The position numbers and the translations under genes are program-made. Below the pieces are notes generated by a model. That model was not told the DNA's origin, searched no databases, and saw only the letters and a program-made list of their open reading frames with translations. Source: Harmonia axyridis (taxonomy: Eukaryota > Arthropoda > Insecta > Coleoptera > Coccinellidae). From it: 64,000 nt of DNA. The number at the start of each line of letters is the position of its first letter. Position 1 is the first letter of the stretch. This document shows, one piece after another, positions 1 to 13,100 of this stretch. The stretch spans positions 10,168,001 through 10,232,000 of the forward strand of contig NC_059507.1 in assembly GCF_914767665.1 (NCBI RefSeq), written 5' to 3'.

Positions 1-49
1 TTGAATATTTCATTTATAAGAAACTATTGTTGCAAATTTGTTTTTACAG

Positions 50-2625
50 GCTTTTGAACAAATGCAAAAATTCTTGATTTCAAGCCGGAGCATTTCAATG
101 ATCGATCATGAAGATGAGTTTATGAAAGCTGCAATTAAACAGTTGGAATATTTGAGTTCTAAAGAACTAGATAGCTCCCCACTAGTTCTGAAAACTTATA
201 GGAGCATTTTGTCTGTGATAAATCAGGTGAGTTCCATAAAATTAATAAATTTCAATTTTACACTTTTAAGAATTCCCTTGGTTGATTTAGAATGATTTTG
301 ATTTTATTCTCTTTCAGTTTTATGTGAACAAAATTCTTGGAAGGCATATATCAATTAGTGTTCTTAAAGGAATAATTCATTCTTTCATACAGTTACTAGT
401 ACAAGGAAAATTAGAAGGATGTACAGAGGGAGAAACTTACATAAGGGTTATTAACTTACATTGTTGCAAAATAATAGAGAGATCCGATCATACTAGGATC
501 TTCTGGTAATAAATTATTGTAGTAACAATTTTTTACAAATGCTTATAGTTTACTTAACACTCAAATCTCAAGACTTCAATTTTATCAAAATAATAACACT
601 AATCTTTTAAGGTTTGAGTGTTATTAATTTCATGAGAATTAAATAATTGAAATTTGGTAAAAAAAGTAGAGTAAAAGAATTTTAGTTGAGTGTCTTCTGA
701 AAATAAACTATTCTTTCAGTGCCCTGATCCAGTTGTCCCAAGATTGTCTGCGCACAGAGGCATCTCCAAGACAAACAGAACTTGTAATGAAATGCTTGTG
801 GCGAATAATCAAGCTTATGCCTCAGTGGGGCAACGAAATCCATTTCGATGAAATTTTAACTGATGTATTAAATTTTTTCAAAGAGTTTCCCCCATGTTGG
901 TGGAAAATGCGACCGTCAGATACGCTTTTAAGAACCATCAAAACAGTGGTTCATTCAAGTGTGAAAATAAGAGGCAATGCCATTTTGCAGGATTTGGAAA
1001 AGGTTCAAGACTACAAGAACTCTGAAGTAGAGTCTTATATATTGAAACAACTGAAGGTAACTACCTTTTTATTTTATTTTTTCAGATTAAACAATAAGAA
1101 AATAAAATCGAAAATTGTTCTAACCAATCATGGCCTCTAAAAAAATTTAGATCATCATGACTTTGGCAGGTAGTGGTGTAGCGAATTTCATAAGGATATT
1201 TTTCACGACATTCGTTCATAAAGTTGTTTTTTTTACGAGTCCCAAAATTGCTTCCTTCGATCAGCATGTTCCTAGGGAACAGCCTATACAGGGTGGCCAT
1301 TTGAAAACGAAACAGACGAGATTACAGACGAAATAAAGTTTTTCGATAGAAATGCTCGGACAGGTCGATTTCTGTTTCGAGGGGGACAACTTAAGATGTA
1401 GGTTACGGACGCATAGCGCTTCAACCCTTGCTGCTACAACCCCCACCCCCAATTTTTGAATAGGGAAGATGGGGTGAGTGATACCTCAATTTAAAGGTAT
1501 TTTTATACTGATTTCAGCACAGTAAGTGTTTTTTCATTTTATGCATTAGTTCTCGAAATATTCATGCGTTAGTTAGTTAGGAAGGAAGCCACAGTCATGG
1601 TTGTTCTGAAGCTCAAAATGTCGATTTTTCACAAAACACTACAAGTGCCATGAAAACACTACTTCATTTTCAAATACTTAGTTAAGAATATTTCGAGAAC
1701 TAATCCATAAAATGAAAAAACAATTACTGTGCTGAAATCAGTATAAAAATACCTTTAAATCGAGGTATAACTCACCCCATCTTCCTTATTCAAAATTTGG
1801 GGGTGAGGGTTGTAGTAGCAAGGGTTGAAGCGCTATGCGTCCGTAACCTACATCTTAAGTTGTCCCCCTCGAAACAGAAATCGACCTGTCCGAGCATTTC
1901 TATCGAAAAACTTTATTTCGTCTGTAATCTCGTCTGTTTCGTTTTCAAATGGCCACCCTGTATAATTTAGCTGGATGAATTTTACATTGACTATATTAGC
2001 TAATAAAAATAAACTACTATTGATTGATTCGCAGGCTCTCAAACTTGACGATGGTGAAAATCAGCCTGTTCAATCTATGAAAGTGGAGTCCAGTCCTGCT
2101 AAAAGGAATAATCTCTCTAAATCGATTCAAAATCAATTGACGGAAATATTTCAAAAAATTGGAACCAAAGACGAAACGAAGGAAGGATTGAATTTACTGT
2201 ACGATTTTATACAAGAACATCCCGAGGCCGACATAGATCCATTTTTGAAAAAATGTAGTACATTTTTTCAGGGTTACATAAAGAATGCCTTGAAGGATAT
2301 CAAAGAAGACAGAGAATCATCACAAAATACAATAGGTAATTATTATACTGATATTAAGATAATTTATGGTATACATCGAAATTACTTCCTTGGCCCAAAA
2401 AGGGGTTATCATAATGTCCCTTTATTGAAAGAATACATTGATATCAACGTTAATTATTGATCATTTTTAATAATTGCAGCTAATAAGGTGGTTGAAAAAG
2501 TTCAAGCTAGTATATTACCACCACCAGCTTCTGAAGAACCAGGAGACAAAGGCACTGATTATTGGAGAGATAGACTTCACATGTTTGAAAAAATGTATGG
2601 AGGAGCGAGCAAAGTAAACGAATAA
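50..2625 (+). CDS. msps: Mini spindles / XMAP215 / ch-TOG (CKAP5) C-terminal exons, partial
   Basis: This is the 3' part of a microtubule polymerase of the XMAP215/ch-TOG family, which binds tubulin through TOG domains and promotes plus-end growth at spindles and centrosomes. Exons read from splice sites are 50-226, 318-505, 720-1056, 2035-2335 and 2480-2625, together 383 codons including the stop; the TOG repeats lie before the window. The piece holds the conserved C-terminal helical domain: the segment reading KIIERSDHT, then LIQLSQDCLRTEASPRQTE, then FPPCWWKMRPSDTLLRTIK, typical of the family. The last exon ends YWRDRLHMFEKMYGG followed by a short tail. The 979-bp intron at 1057-2034 carries a foldback element. 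The stop overlaps an AATAAA hexamer at 2621-2626. Family assignment is firm; the symbol follows the Drosophila orthologue. Confidence 0.93.
1285..1964. mobile_element. Foldback element A (long terminal inverted repeats, TATACAGGGTG end)
   Basis: A 680-bp palindrome in an msps intron. It opens with TATACAGGGTGGCC and closes with GGCCACCCTGTATA. Each arm is about 280 bp and near-identical in inverted orientation, around a loop at roughly 1575-1680. No transposase is encoded. The short translatable stretches inside are by-products of the arms. The ends suggest a TA-type target, but I could not separate the target duplication from the terminal TATA. Confidence 0.85.
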
Positions 2626-4141
2626 AATATGAACCCCATTTTTGTAGATAACATATTATAACATTACTAGTTTTAATGTCTACTATAAAAGTTTTAAGAC
2701 AAGGAATTAAAATGTTGTTTGTAAATAGTGATCCTGAGACTTTGATTAGTATTTTATTCATTAATGTGGTACTTATCCAAACATTTTTTTTAACTGTTTA
2801 CTTTCTGATAATTATTAACTTTTGTACTATTGTTATTCATCTTATTATTATTAATTCGCTATTTAATCAATTTTTATCACCATATAATATTTGAATCTCC
2901 GCGTTTAGTGTTACAGGAGGAAGAAATAATGTTTTATAGTTCATAATATATTATATCTCACATGATTGAATGGCTTTCCTTTCAAGCAGTCTTTATATGA
3001 AAAAATTATGTTGAATTAAATCTCTAAAGTAAGCACGATATTTTATTTCAATGATGAACTTTAATAGGTTTAGCATTTTTGAATAAATAGGCTTTTCTCT
3101 TTTTCTTTCCTGATTTTTGACAAATAATATATAATTAAATATGCAAAAAGTATTCAGAATATTCTGTAATTGAATAGACTAAGTTAATTCAAGGCCTTGA
3201 ACAGATTAATTTTCGAAAAAGGTCACTGGAAACTTAACAGAATTTGAAATATGGTTGAATTCTAACCTCAAACAGATTGCTGTAGTAAGAACGTAACCTA
3301 ACATAACCTCAAACAGATTGCTATAGTAAGAACGTAATGGATCAAAGTCATAATTACAATCAAATATTAATAAGCAATGAGTTTAACATCAAAATTATCT
3401 TAACAAAAAAAGTTTAATTAATAATGAAAACAAAGGGTATTAAATGAAGACTTGCTTTCATTTTTGTGTGAGCGAATTGAAAATATCCAATGAGTTCATA
3501 AACATCTCTTGAAGGATGGAAAAATTTGTCGAATACCTGTTTCATTGAAAAGTTTATAATAGTCGGGAAGAAGTGGAATAAAATTGATACAGTTTTTTTC
3601 TAGACTATTTTAGTCATGATAATATATTTATTTTATAGAATCAACAATAAAAGTTTTTAAAACCATAACAATTTAGTATACATTGAAAAAACATAGAACT
3701 AATTTGTACAAAAAATAACATTTACCTTTCGAAATATCTTAGACAGAATAACAGTATATTGAAGAAATTCAATTATATTTTACAAAGAGTTCAGTTAATA
3801 TTAAATAATAAATTTCTTAACTCCATAGAATACTTTAATGTAATTCATTGTTTAGGCATCTATTACTCAATTGAAAACTACTGAATTTTCAAACAGTAAT
3901 CTATAGATTAAATATTGAACTATTACTGACTTTCTATCGAGCATAAACGACATGAGACGTAATGAAGATGGTCCCATTTTAAATCTAGTTATTATAAATG
4001 TTAAATATCTATTGAAATTCACTGGGAATAATAATTAATCACTTTACCATTCCTGAAAGAGAATCAATCAATTAATTCTTTTTTGGAAATAAAGTAAACC
4101 ATATTTATAATTTCACCTTTGAACAAGTTTGATGGAACTCT
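2626..4141. other. Convergent intergenic region msps / norpA
   Basis: AT-rich spacer between the two convergent 3' ends, presumably holding both 3' UTRs. I see no coding exon. It contains a short direct repeat: the motif CAAACAGATTGCTGTAGTAA and its flanks occur at 3264-3296 and, with one change, at 3305-3337 (period 41). Confidence 0.6.
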
Positions 4142-7100
4142 TCAAACGAAAAATTCACATTTGCTTGTTAAATCATACTCCAATTCCTCATTTTTGTACA
4201 TATCAATCATTCTTTGGATATCATGGGATAACATTTCCAACTGTTTCTCATGTTGCAATTTGAGTTTTTCCCTCTGCTTTGCATGTTTGATAGCTGCAGT
4301 TTTGTGTTCATCTAAGAAACGTTTATCATTGGTTTGTTGCTTTTCTTTCAATCTGCGTTCTTTGTCCTTTTTTGTTTTCAAAGTTTTATCATTGGCAACC
4401 TGAAAAAAATATTGATTAATTTCGTAGAAAACTTTCGAATGACTTTCTGCAACCTCTTTTGCGGTTTCAACGGAAATCTTAGCTTGACGAGTGTTCATTT
4501 CTTTTTTGTCTCTATCCTGTCTAGCTTCCAGCAACTTCATTTGACCTGCTTGTAATAACTCCATATGTTTTCTCATAATGTCTCTTTGATCGTCTAGCTG
4601 AGTTCTCAGGAACTCCCACTCTTGCTTTCTGTGCCTCTCCATCAAACCACTCCATTCTACAGTCTGCTCTGATACCAGTTTTCTAACAGACGGATCATTG
4701 ACAAGATCACTTTTGCTAAAACATACAATAATCACAAAATCTGAATTATTGCCAGAGATGGTGATTTAGAGCCTACTCGAAGAGATTCTTGATATTTTGT
4801 TTGCTGTGTTCTCTAAAAGTATGTTTTTTGATTTTCACAATGTATAAAAATATCGAATTTTGAATTGCAAAATGGCGAATCTGTTTTTCCATTTAAGAAA
4901 TAACATTTGTATACAGAACAATGTTGAAATAATTCTTACTTCTTGCCCTTGCAAAGTTTATCAATGGCACTGCATTGTGATTTTTGAACAGCCATCTTCT
5001 CTTTAGTTTGCTTTTTCTTCATAGCGTCAAATTCTTTTTGATGTTTTTTGGTAGTTTTTTGAAATGCTTTATCTTGCCTTATTGTTTCAAAGGTGATAGG
5101 CTCAAAAACTAATGGCTCTGCAAAAAAATGGTTATGCAAAAGAATAAATAGAATACAATATCTTACCTTCTTTTTTCTCCTCTTTGACATCTTTTTTGGT
5201 ATCCTTACTATCAGTCACCTAAAGAAATATTCCAGTTATTTTCCAATCATAGAAAAACAACTATATACAGTGGAGAACAATTTTTCGCCTCTAGATTTCA
5301 AAATTTCTGATGGCAAACTGCATTTCAGGTCATTCTGAAATTTAGTGGCGGTCTTTCAGTCTGTGCATCTTAATATTCTTGTAACAGCTGTATCTTTGAA
5401 CATTTTTATCCAATTTTAGTATGTCCAGATATAGAGGATCACTACCATGTTCTAACGTGATATTCATATTTGACATTCTACTTAAACCTAACCTCTAAGA
5501 CTAGTATTCCTATCCTTATGGTTTTCACCTTTCTCTATACTTCAGCAGTTTGATATTTACCTCTATCCCCATAGAAGACATTTGCTCATTTTGTTTCTTT
5601 TGGGCACCCATGAAACCTCGGGGATCACTCAATGCAGCCATGAAATCTTCAAAACCATCAGGAACATAAATTTTCAATTCGATGTTACAGAACAACATAG
5701 GTAGAGACATTGGGAAGTTTGCTTCAGTCCTCAAAGATATATGACGATAACCAGCTTGTAAACCATCCAAAGGTAAGATTCGTTGACCCAGTAACTTTCC
5801 TACAATATTGATAAGTGATATAACATTAGGAAAGGTGATTGATATCGAGAAGACCCACCGCTTTCATCATAAACACCAAAACGTAATACGGCAAGATCGG
5901 GTAGAACAATTTTTCTGAACAAGAATGGGTCTTCTTTGTAAACAGGATTCAGGCCGTTAGCTGGTACCATTCTGGTTTTGAACTCTTTCCTTATGGTATC
6001 CGTGGGTAAGCCATACATATCTACCTCAACATAAGTTCCCACTTTCTTGTCCGATAAGAATTGGCCTGCGATAACCTTAAAAAGCAAACAGTTGATTCTT
6101 CGGAATCCAATTGATCTTAAATTCAAAATCGTGAGGATGGTATCATTGGAAGATCAGTTTTATTTTTATTAAATTTTGATCTCTCAGTGTCTATCCATCA
6201 GGTTCGTGTGAAGGTATCTAAAGTCCATCCATGTAGTGACTTTTATACATAGTAATGTATAGTATAGTAACATTACAATTTTAGTTACTTACTTGTACAG
6301 AACACTGGGCAGCAATAACACCATCCACTGGACATTCAGCAAATGGATCAAAAGTACGATCATGGCGCCTCATGAAATCTGGTTTCAATAGATAACCACA
6401 GTTTCCGTTATATTCGAATTTTCCTTGATTCAACTGCATGGGCAGATCTGACGTTTGAAAGTTGAGTGAAACCATTTGGCAACCAGCATTCCAGAAAACC
6501 TAGTTCATCGAAAGTATCGTTGTCAACAAGAATAAATTCAATCGTTAAAATTCGATAATCTTACCTGAGGCATATAATTGGAGGAATTAGCTCTGGCACC
6601 GCTCGGATAAATCCTAGACATCTGCCTCTTGTTATAATTGACAAATTCAATAGCCTGCGTTCTCAGATAGTTCAAACCAGTAGGCTCAGAGAAACTGGAC
6701 ATGTTATGATGGATATTTTTTTCTTTAATTATAACAAAAAATTAAAATTTCGCAGAAAACAGATACTAAAACAAAAATACCTTCGGCCACATCGAATCCT
6801 TGAAATTTTACGGGTTGAGCGTAGTTTATCATGGAACTTAGCCAGGGATGAACATTGGTGGTTGAACCAGTGTATTGGACAGGTGGAGCTGCTTCCCCAT
6901 CAGGTAGAGGAACTCCATCAGGGGCAGGAGTCTAATATTGAAAAGGAAATAACTCTTATAAATAACACCATTATATTATTTGGTTACGGACAGTTACGTT
7001 TATTTTAATATGATAAAGAAAAAATGATCGGACTATTTTTTTAGAGTGATTTCTGGAATGAAGTTGACATAAAAAATACACTAATATGATCAATTGAACT

Positions 7101-10100
7101 TCACTACAATTGTTTTAAGTATTTTTTACAATACACACCTCAGCTGAAATATCAGGAGGCAATGTTCTATCTGCAGATGCACTAGCATCTTCTTTCTCTT
7201 CATCTTCAATAACAAACTGTCCCTGTCTGAACAATTCCAGTTCCTGTTTCTCCACTTCAGGTTTCAATCTGTGGTAAAAAATTTTTTTGAAGCATAAAAC
7301 AACTGCTTACAATTCAAAAGTTCTCAGATGAAATGAATTAAAGAAACATTTATTGTTTTATTTATATTTTGATGAATCAAAATGAATAGAAGAAGCACAT
7401 CAAAATTTCCATGTTATACCAGTATAAGGAAATAAAAGAAAATTGAAATATTTGGAAAAAAATTATCAAAAAGCACCTTTTATTTTTTATGAGAATCTTC
7501 CTTTTCAAAGCTGACGGTGGTGGTAAAGGAGCACCAGGCTCTAAGGGATAATCATCCAAAGATTCTTTCAACAAAAAATCACCTGAAAATCGCTAGTGTA
7601 AAATCACTACTGCAAAAATTTTCATTTTATCTCACCCAAAATTTCATCACAATATTTGGCAAGTTTATGCTGTTGAGACTTGCAGCAATGATTTTCAAAC
7701 GATAGGATGACAGGATAGTCTGACGTGACAAAAGCAGTGTCACGTATAGCATAAATCACATCCTTGAAGAGAATATCAGTGCACATTGCCCTTCCGTGCG
7801 TTATGATAGGTTCCTCATCTTCACCCCTACCTTAAATTCGATTGCCAATCAATTCAAACGGTCTTATATTCGCTTAAAGCTCTTACCATCCCAGCAATCA
7901 AGTTCAACGCAACGACATCCAGCCAGCAAAACTTGACGGTACATTTCTACAGAAGATTTACCGCCAAACTGACGACCGCTGAGGTATGTATTATGACTAG
8001 AATTAATGTAATACGCACAAAGAGGTTGATCCATGTCCATGTAAGTCACCAAGCGGTCCAAAAACACCGGTGCATTCTCATCCGACATGAGATATCTGAA
8101 AAAGTTTTTGGTAGTTTTTTTTACGAATATTTTGAAAATATATCAGTGGTTTGTACAAAGTACATATCATCAATTTTTTTGCGAAAAACGAGAAGTTATC
8201 CAAAATTCTTTTTTTGTTTTTCATTCGCCAATTGAAAATATTTACTTTCTATAAATTATTGTTTAAAGAATGTGAAAACCCCATAAAAATCGATGATTTG
8301 TAAGAAGAGATATGTATCACAAATTTCTTTTCGAACTGGGCAGCCACATGGTGGTGTTCCCTCTTAAGTGTCATTCTGATTGTATTCAAATTTTTCGTTT
8401 TTCCAAATAAATAATTACTTATTGGTCTAATCTCAATATTTTCTATCTCAACAACTCTGTAAAATTGATTCATTCAATTATTATTTCCCTCATTACCTTA
8501 TAAATCCATCTTTAGATAGCTTATTTTCTTTGATGTTATCTTCGATTTGTTCGTATGTTGCAATTATTTCTGCTGCTCTCTTTTCATCGTACAATGGATA
8601 CAATATCTCGTTCAAACGTGGATCTCGTTGTTTTTCATTCAAAAAGTTGATCAATTGATCCAAATTCATAGTTTCGCCTTTACCTTCAGTTCTGCATGAT
8701 AGAAAGACTATAATGAGAATCTCATCCAAACAAAGAGAGGTGATTACTTTGATGACATCAAGAAAAGAGTCCGATAAACATGGGTCCGCAATCGCTTCGT
8801 TTTTATGATACAGGGTGTTGAAGTTGAATCAACTATTCACGGGAAATTGATAACATTAAAGTATAACCTTTGACAAATTCCAGCTGAATATCTTGAGAGG
8901 TGCAAATGCTATGAGGAAAAACTGAAAAAAAGCAAGCGACACCGCAAGACAAAAAAACGAAGCATTTGCGGCTTTACTTTTTCATTCCTTTCCATTTGAT
9001 TAGGAACATATTTTCTATGGAAAATGGGTCCCAGTCGAATTGACTGAAAATTTAGTATAATGTAGTTTATGAAGTCCTGATCAAATGTCTCTATGGGCAC
9101 AACAAGATCTAATGTACAGTTTTTGAGATACAGGGTGTCAAACATGCAGAGAGAACCTTTACCTTTAGAAAATCAATAATGTGGCAATTTTTTTGTTACA
9201 AAAAGTTGAAGATAATAATTACACTCTCAATATTGTCGACACGAGTTGTAATAAGAAGTTGTAAGACTCCGTATACAGGGTTATTAATAATTACATAATT
9301 TTTATGTAATTATTTAAACAAACTCAGTCAAACGCAAAAGCTCATAGACTTGCAGAATAAGTAAAAAACATATGATTTTAATATTGGGTGATCTGAGGTT
9401 ACTATTATACGGGGTCTTCCATTTTTTTAGTTGTAGTAATTTAATTTTTTTCAGGAACATATAGAAAAATTAAACATAAAAGTAGAAAACTAAATATAAT
9501 ATGATCAGTATTCTGTGGCTCTTGTCTATTTGTTGCATCTTGTACGGATCCTGGTCGACCGCATGATGATGCAGCAATCAAGTGGGAGACTACTGCATTA
9601 AACGCATTTCTTACCAGTTCATACCATGTCTGTTAAGACATTGTAATTATGATTATGTACGGATTATTATTAACCGAATTATATGATCCGTACAAGATGC
9701 AACAAATAGACAATAGCCACAGAATAATGATCATATTATATTTATTACTTTTATGTTTAATTTTTCTATATGTTTCTGAAAAAAATTGAATTACTACAAC
9801 TAAAAAAGTGGAAGACCCCGTATAATAGTAACCTCAGATCACCCAATATTAAAATCATATGTTTTTTACTTATTCTGCAAGTCTATGAGCTTTTGCGTTT
9901 GACTGAGTTATTAATAACCCTGTATACGGAGTCTTACAACTTCTTATTACAACTCGTGTCGACAATATTGAGATTGTAATTATTATCTTCAACTTTTTGT
10001 AACAAAAAAATCGCCACATAATTGATTTTCTAATAAAGGTAAGTAACAACCCTCTCTCTGCATGTTTGACACCCTGTATCTCAAAAACTGTACATTAGAT

Positions 10101-13100
10101 CTTGTTGTGCCCATAGAGACATTTGATCAGGACTTCATAAACTACATTATACTAAATTTTCAGCCAATTCGACTGGGACCCATTTTCCATAGAAACCGTG
10201 CGGGGTCCTTTGCGATATTACATTAATCAATAAAAATATGGCTTACATTGATTGAAACAGTTCTTCTATGTCATTTCTCGGACATATTTTGTGATATAGC
10301 GCGTAGAACTTATCAAAAACAAAATCCTCCGGTTCAATAATGTCATTCTTTCCACTTGGAAGGCCCATTTCCGACAAACATTGATATACCAATTTTTCCG
10401 TTTTCCCAGAAGCAAAAGTCCGAGCAACAACTTTGACAGGAACTTTGCCCTTTGCATCAACCAGAAAAGTTAGTCTCATCCAGCTGCAAATGCAAAATTA
10501 TATAATTCCTAGGAAAAACCCTCGAATAATTTATTTTTTCTGAACGAAAGTATTTCAAATTTATGTGAATATTCATCGTGAATCTGATATACAGGATGGC
10601 TCACATAAAATAGTCCAACCGAATATTTCCGTGAATATGATTTATTATTTTCAATAATAAGTCTATGTAATCATTCGGGGAATAGAAAACAAATAAAAAA
10701 TCTGTCCGTCCGTCGTCCAGAACATTTCTCAGGAATTATAGGAGTTTTTTTGCATGAAATTTGGTCCCTATAAGCGAAAATACTAGTATAACTATACTCA
10801 GCTTGACGGTAACCTTGGCACAGAATATACCCTTCTGATGTGATATTTTAAGGACGCACTTCAATAGAGAAGAGTTTTAGCTAAGAATAGAGGACGACAT
10901 TGATGAATTGGACCTGTGTTCAAGTCCACCGTGATCAATATTTTTTTAGCGTAAACATGATAACTTTCGTACGGGGAGAGACCCTTCGAAATTTTGTTTC
11001 TTGATAATGTCTAGAATGGGAAATGTTGCATAAAAATATTATAGTAAACCCACGAATTTGCAATCACAAGATATCCCCCGTGATCTATATTTTTTTAGCG
11101 TAAACATGATAACTTTCGTACGGGGAGAGACCCTTCGAAATTTTGTTTCTTGATAATGTCTAGAATGGGAAATGTTGCATAAAAAGATGATAGTAAACCC
11201 ACGAATTTGCAATCACAAGATGTCCCCCTTCAAGAAAAAATTTTCCCCTGTTGGCGTTATCTGGACTGTTATGTGGGCGGCCCTGTATATTTTGACAAGT
11301 TGAGTATAGTTATTTTTTGTTAATATAGCTAATTTCTTATTAACTAATAAGACAAGTCTTCCTAATATCGATATTATTGATGGTAAATCATTGAATTTGA
11401 ATTACCTTCAAATACATATTAAATTTTTCAAAAAATGTTATCTCGGTGAATAAGGTTAGTGTAGAGGCTGAAAATAAAACTTCGGACATGCTGAATAATT
11501 TCAAGTCATTTAAAAATTTACAACTATCTTAAGGTTAGAAGTTTTAGAATGTTACTGATTAGTGAAAAAAAAATTAATTTAAGTTAATAATCCAACAATA
11601 AAATGTTGCACCAATGTCATTTTCAACGAACAGTTTGTGTGTTGCAAGCTTTTTCTGTTCAGTTTTTACTGCATATACAGAGTGAGTAAAAAGAAACACA
11701 CAAAATTCATATCTTGAGTATTTACTATTTTATAGAAAGCTACACAACTTTGAATGTAGAATTGAGGATAAACCCTCCTCCCATGTTAAACTCCTCAATT
11801 ATACATGGAAATTTGAGTGACTTGAAATAAAAATTGACCTGTTCCAACATTATTCTACAAAATAGTATATACCTAAGATATAATTTTTGTTATTCACTCT
11901 GTATATGAATCTACCATGAGTGTAATTCATAAAACAACTCATTTTCGTGATAAGTATACTTCAATGGGTTGAACTGATGTAACAAATATATCTATAAGCT
12001 ATGTGTAATAAAGTAATTACAACATTTAAGCTTTGTGATTCATTTCAATAACCATATAGAATAAAATTTATCATATATAATGATAATTAGATGTTAACCA
12101 ATATTTTTTTCTATAATTTTAGGAAGACTATTAACAGTTTAGAACCATAAAAAAAAATGTAAAATCTGGAACATGGAATTGTAAGATGAGCTAAATAGAA
12201 AATTTTCTTGTGATAGATTTTTTTCCATACGGCGTCCCATATCAGCAAGTGATATAATACATTTATTTTAGCAATGACATGACGTCAGCGATCAAAGGAG
12301 CATGTAGTTGCCAGACTGTAAAAACAACACTTTTTATTGCTTAAAACGTATACTGTAAGATTAGGAGTTATTAAAATTTTTATGAAATTAATTTTTTAAA
12401 TTAATGCTGATAAAAATGAGTATAGCAGATGAAAATTAAAGCAGAAACAACCAAAACCAAATCTTTATATGAATGAAATAAATACGCACGATCAAAATAA
12501 GTACAACAGCAACATAGCAAATATAAATAGTTGACAACACAAACTTTAGAAATTGCGTGTGTACATTTACAGGTGGATACAGTAGGAATCTCTAATTCGA
12601 CATCCGTGACATTATGCCACTGCTAAAATAAATATACTATAATTGCTCAGTTAAATATTATATGAGTATTTAAACTTTTACATTGTGACTATTAAACAAA
12701 AGCGACTCACTGTTTCATCAACGCAGTTCTGGGGCAAATATTAGCCATTTTGTTGTTGTGAGTTATGCTCCTCAATGCAGCTTGCCACTCCTATTACCAT
12801 GCCCATGCAAAGAATAAGAAACATGCATATAAATGCCAGATGAGCTGAACTCATTTATTTTTCATTAAGAATTGAATTGACATTGATTTTTCAAACAAGG
12901 GGAATCGATCTGATAGCATCAAGTTCTACATGGTTATAATTCATGGGTAAAATTACACACACACACACAAATATTTTGGGATTAATTTTTTATTTATATT
13001 CAGGTATCTTTGCTCTGTCTTCAAGTTAAAAGATGGTTGTGATATAAAAGAATTAGTTAAATCCAAAAAGCCTTGACTAGAAAACCCTTTTATACAGGGT

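Noticed and set aside
9014..9145. Minus-strand frame starting MFDTLYLKNC
   Set aside because: It falls in the arm of foldback B and simply reads across its tip; not a gene.
12278..12290. CRE-like TGACGTCA in a norpA intron
   Set aside because: An 8-bp match far from any start is expected by chance; no supporting context.
12952..12970. CA microsatellite
   Set aside because: Short simple repeat without evident role.
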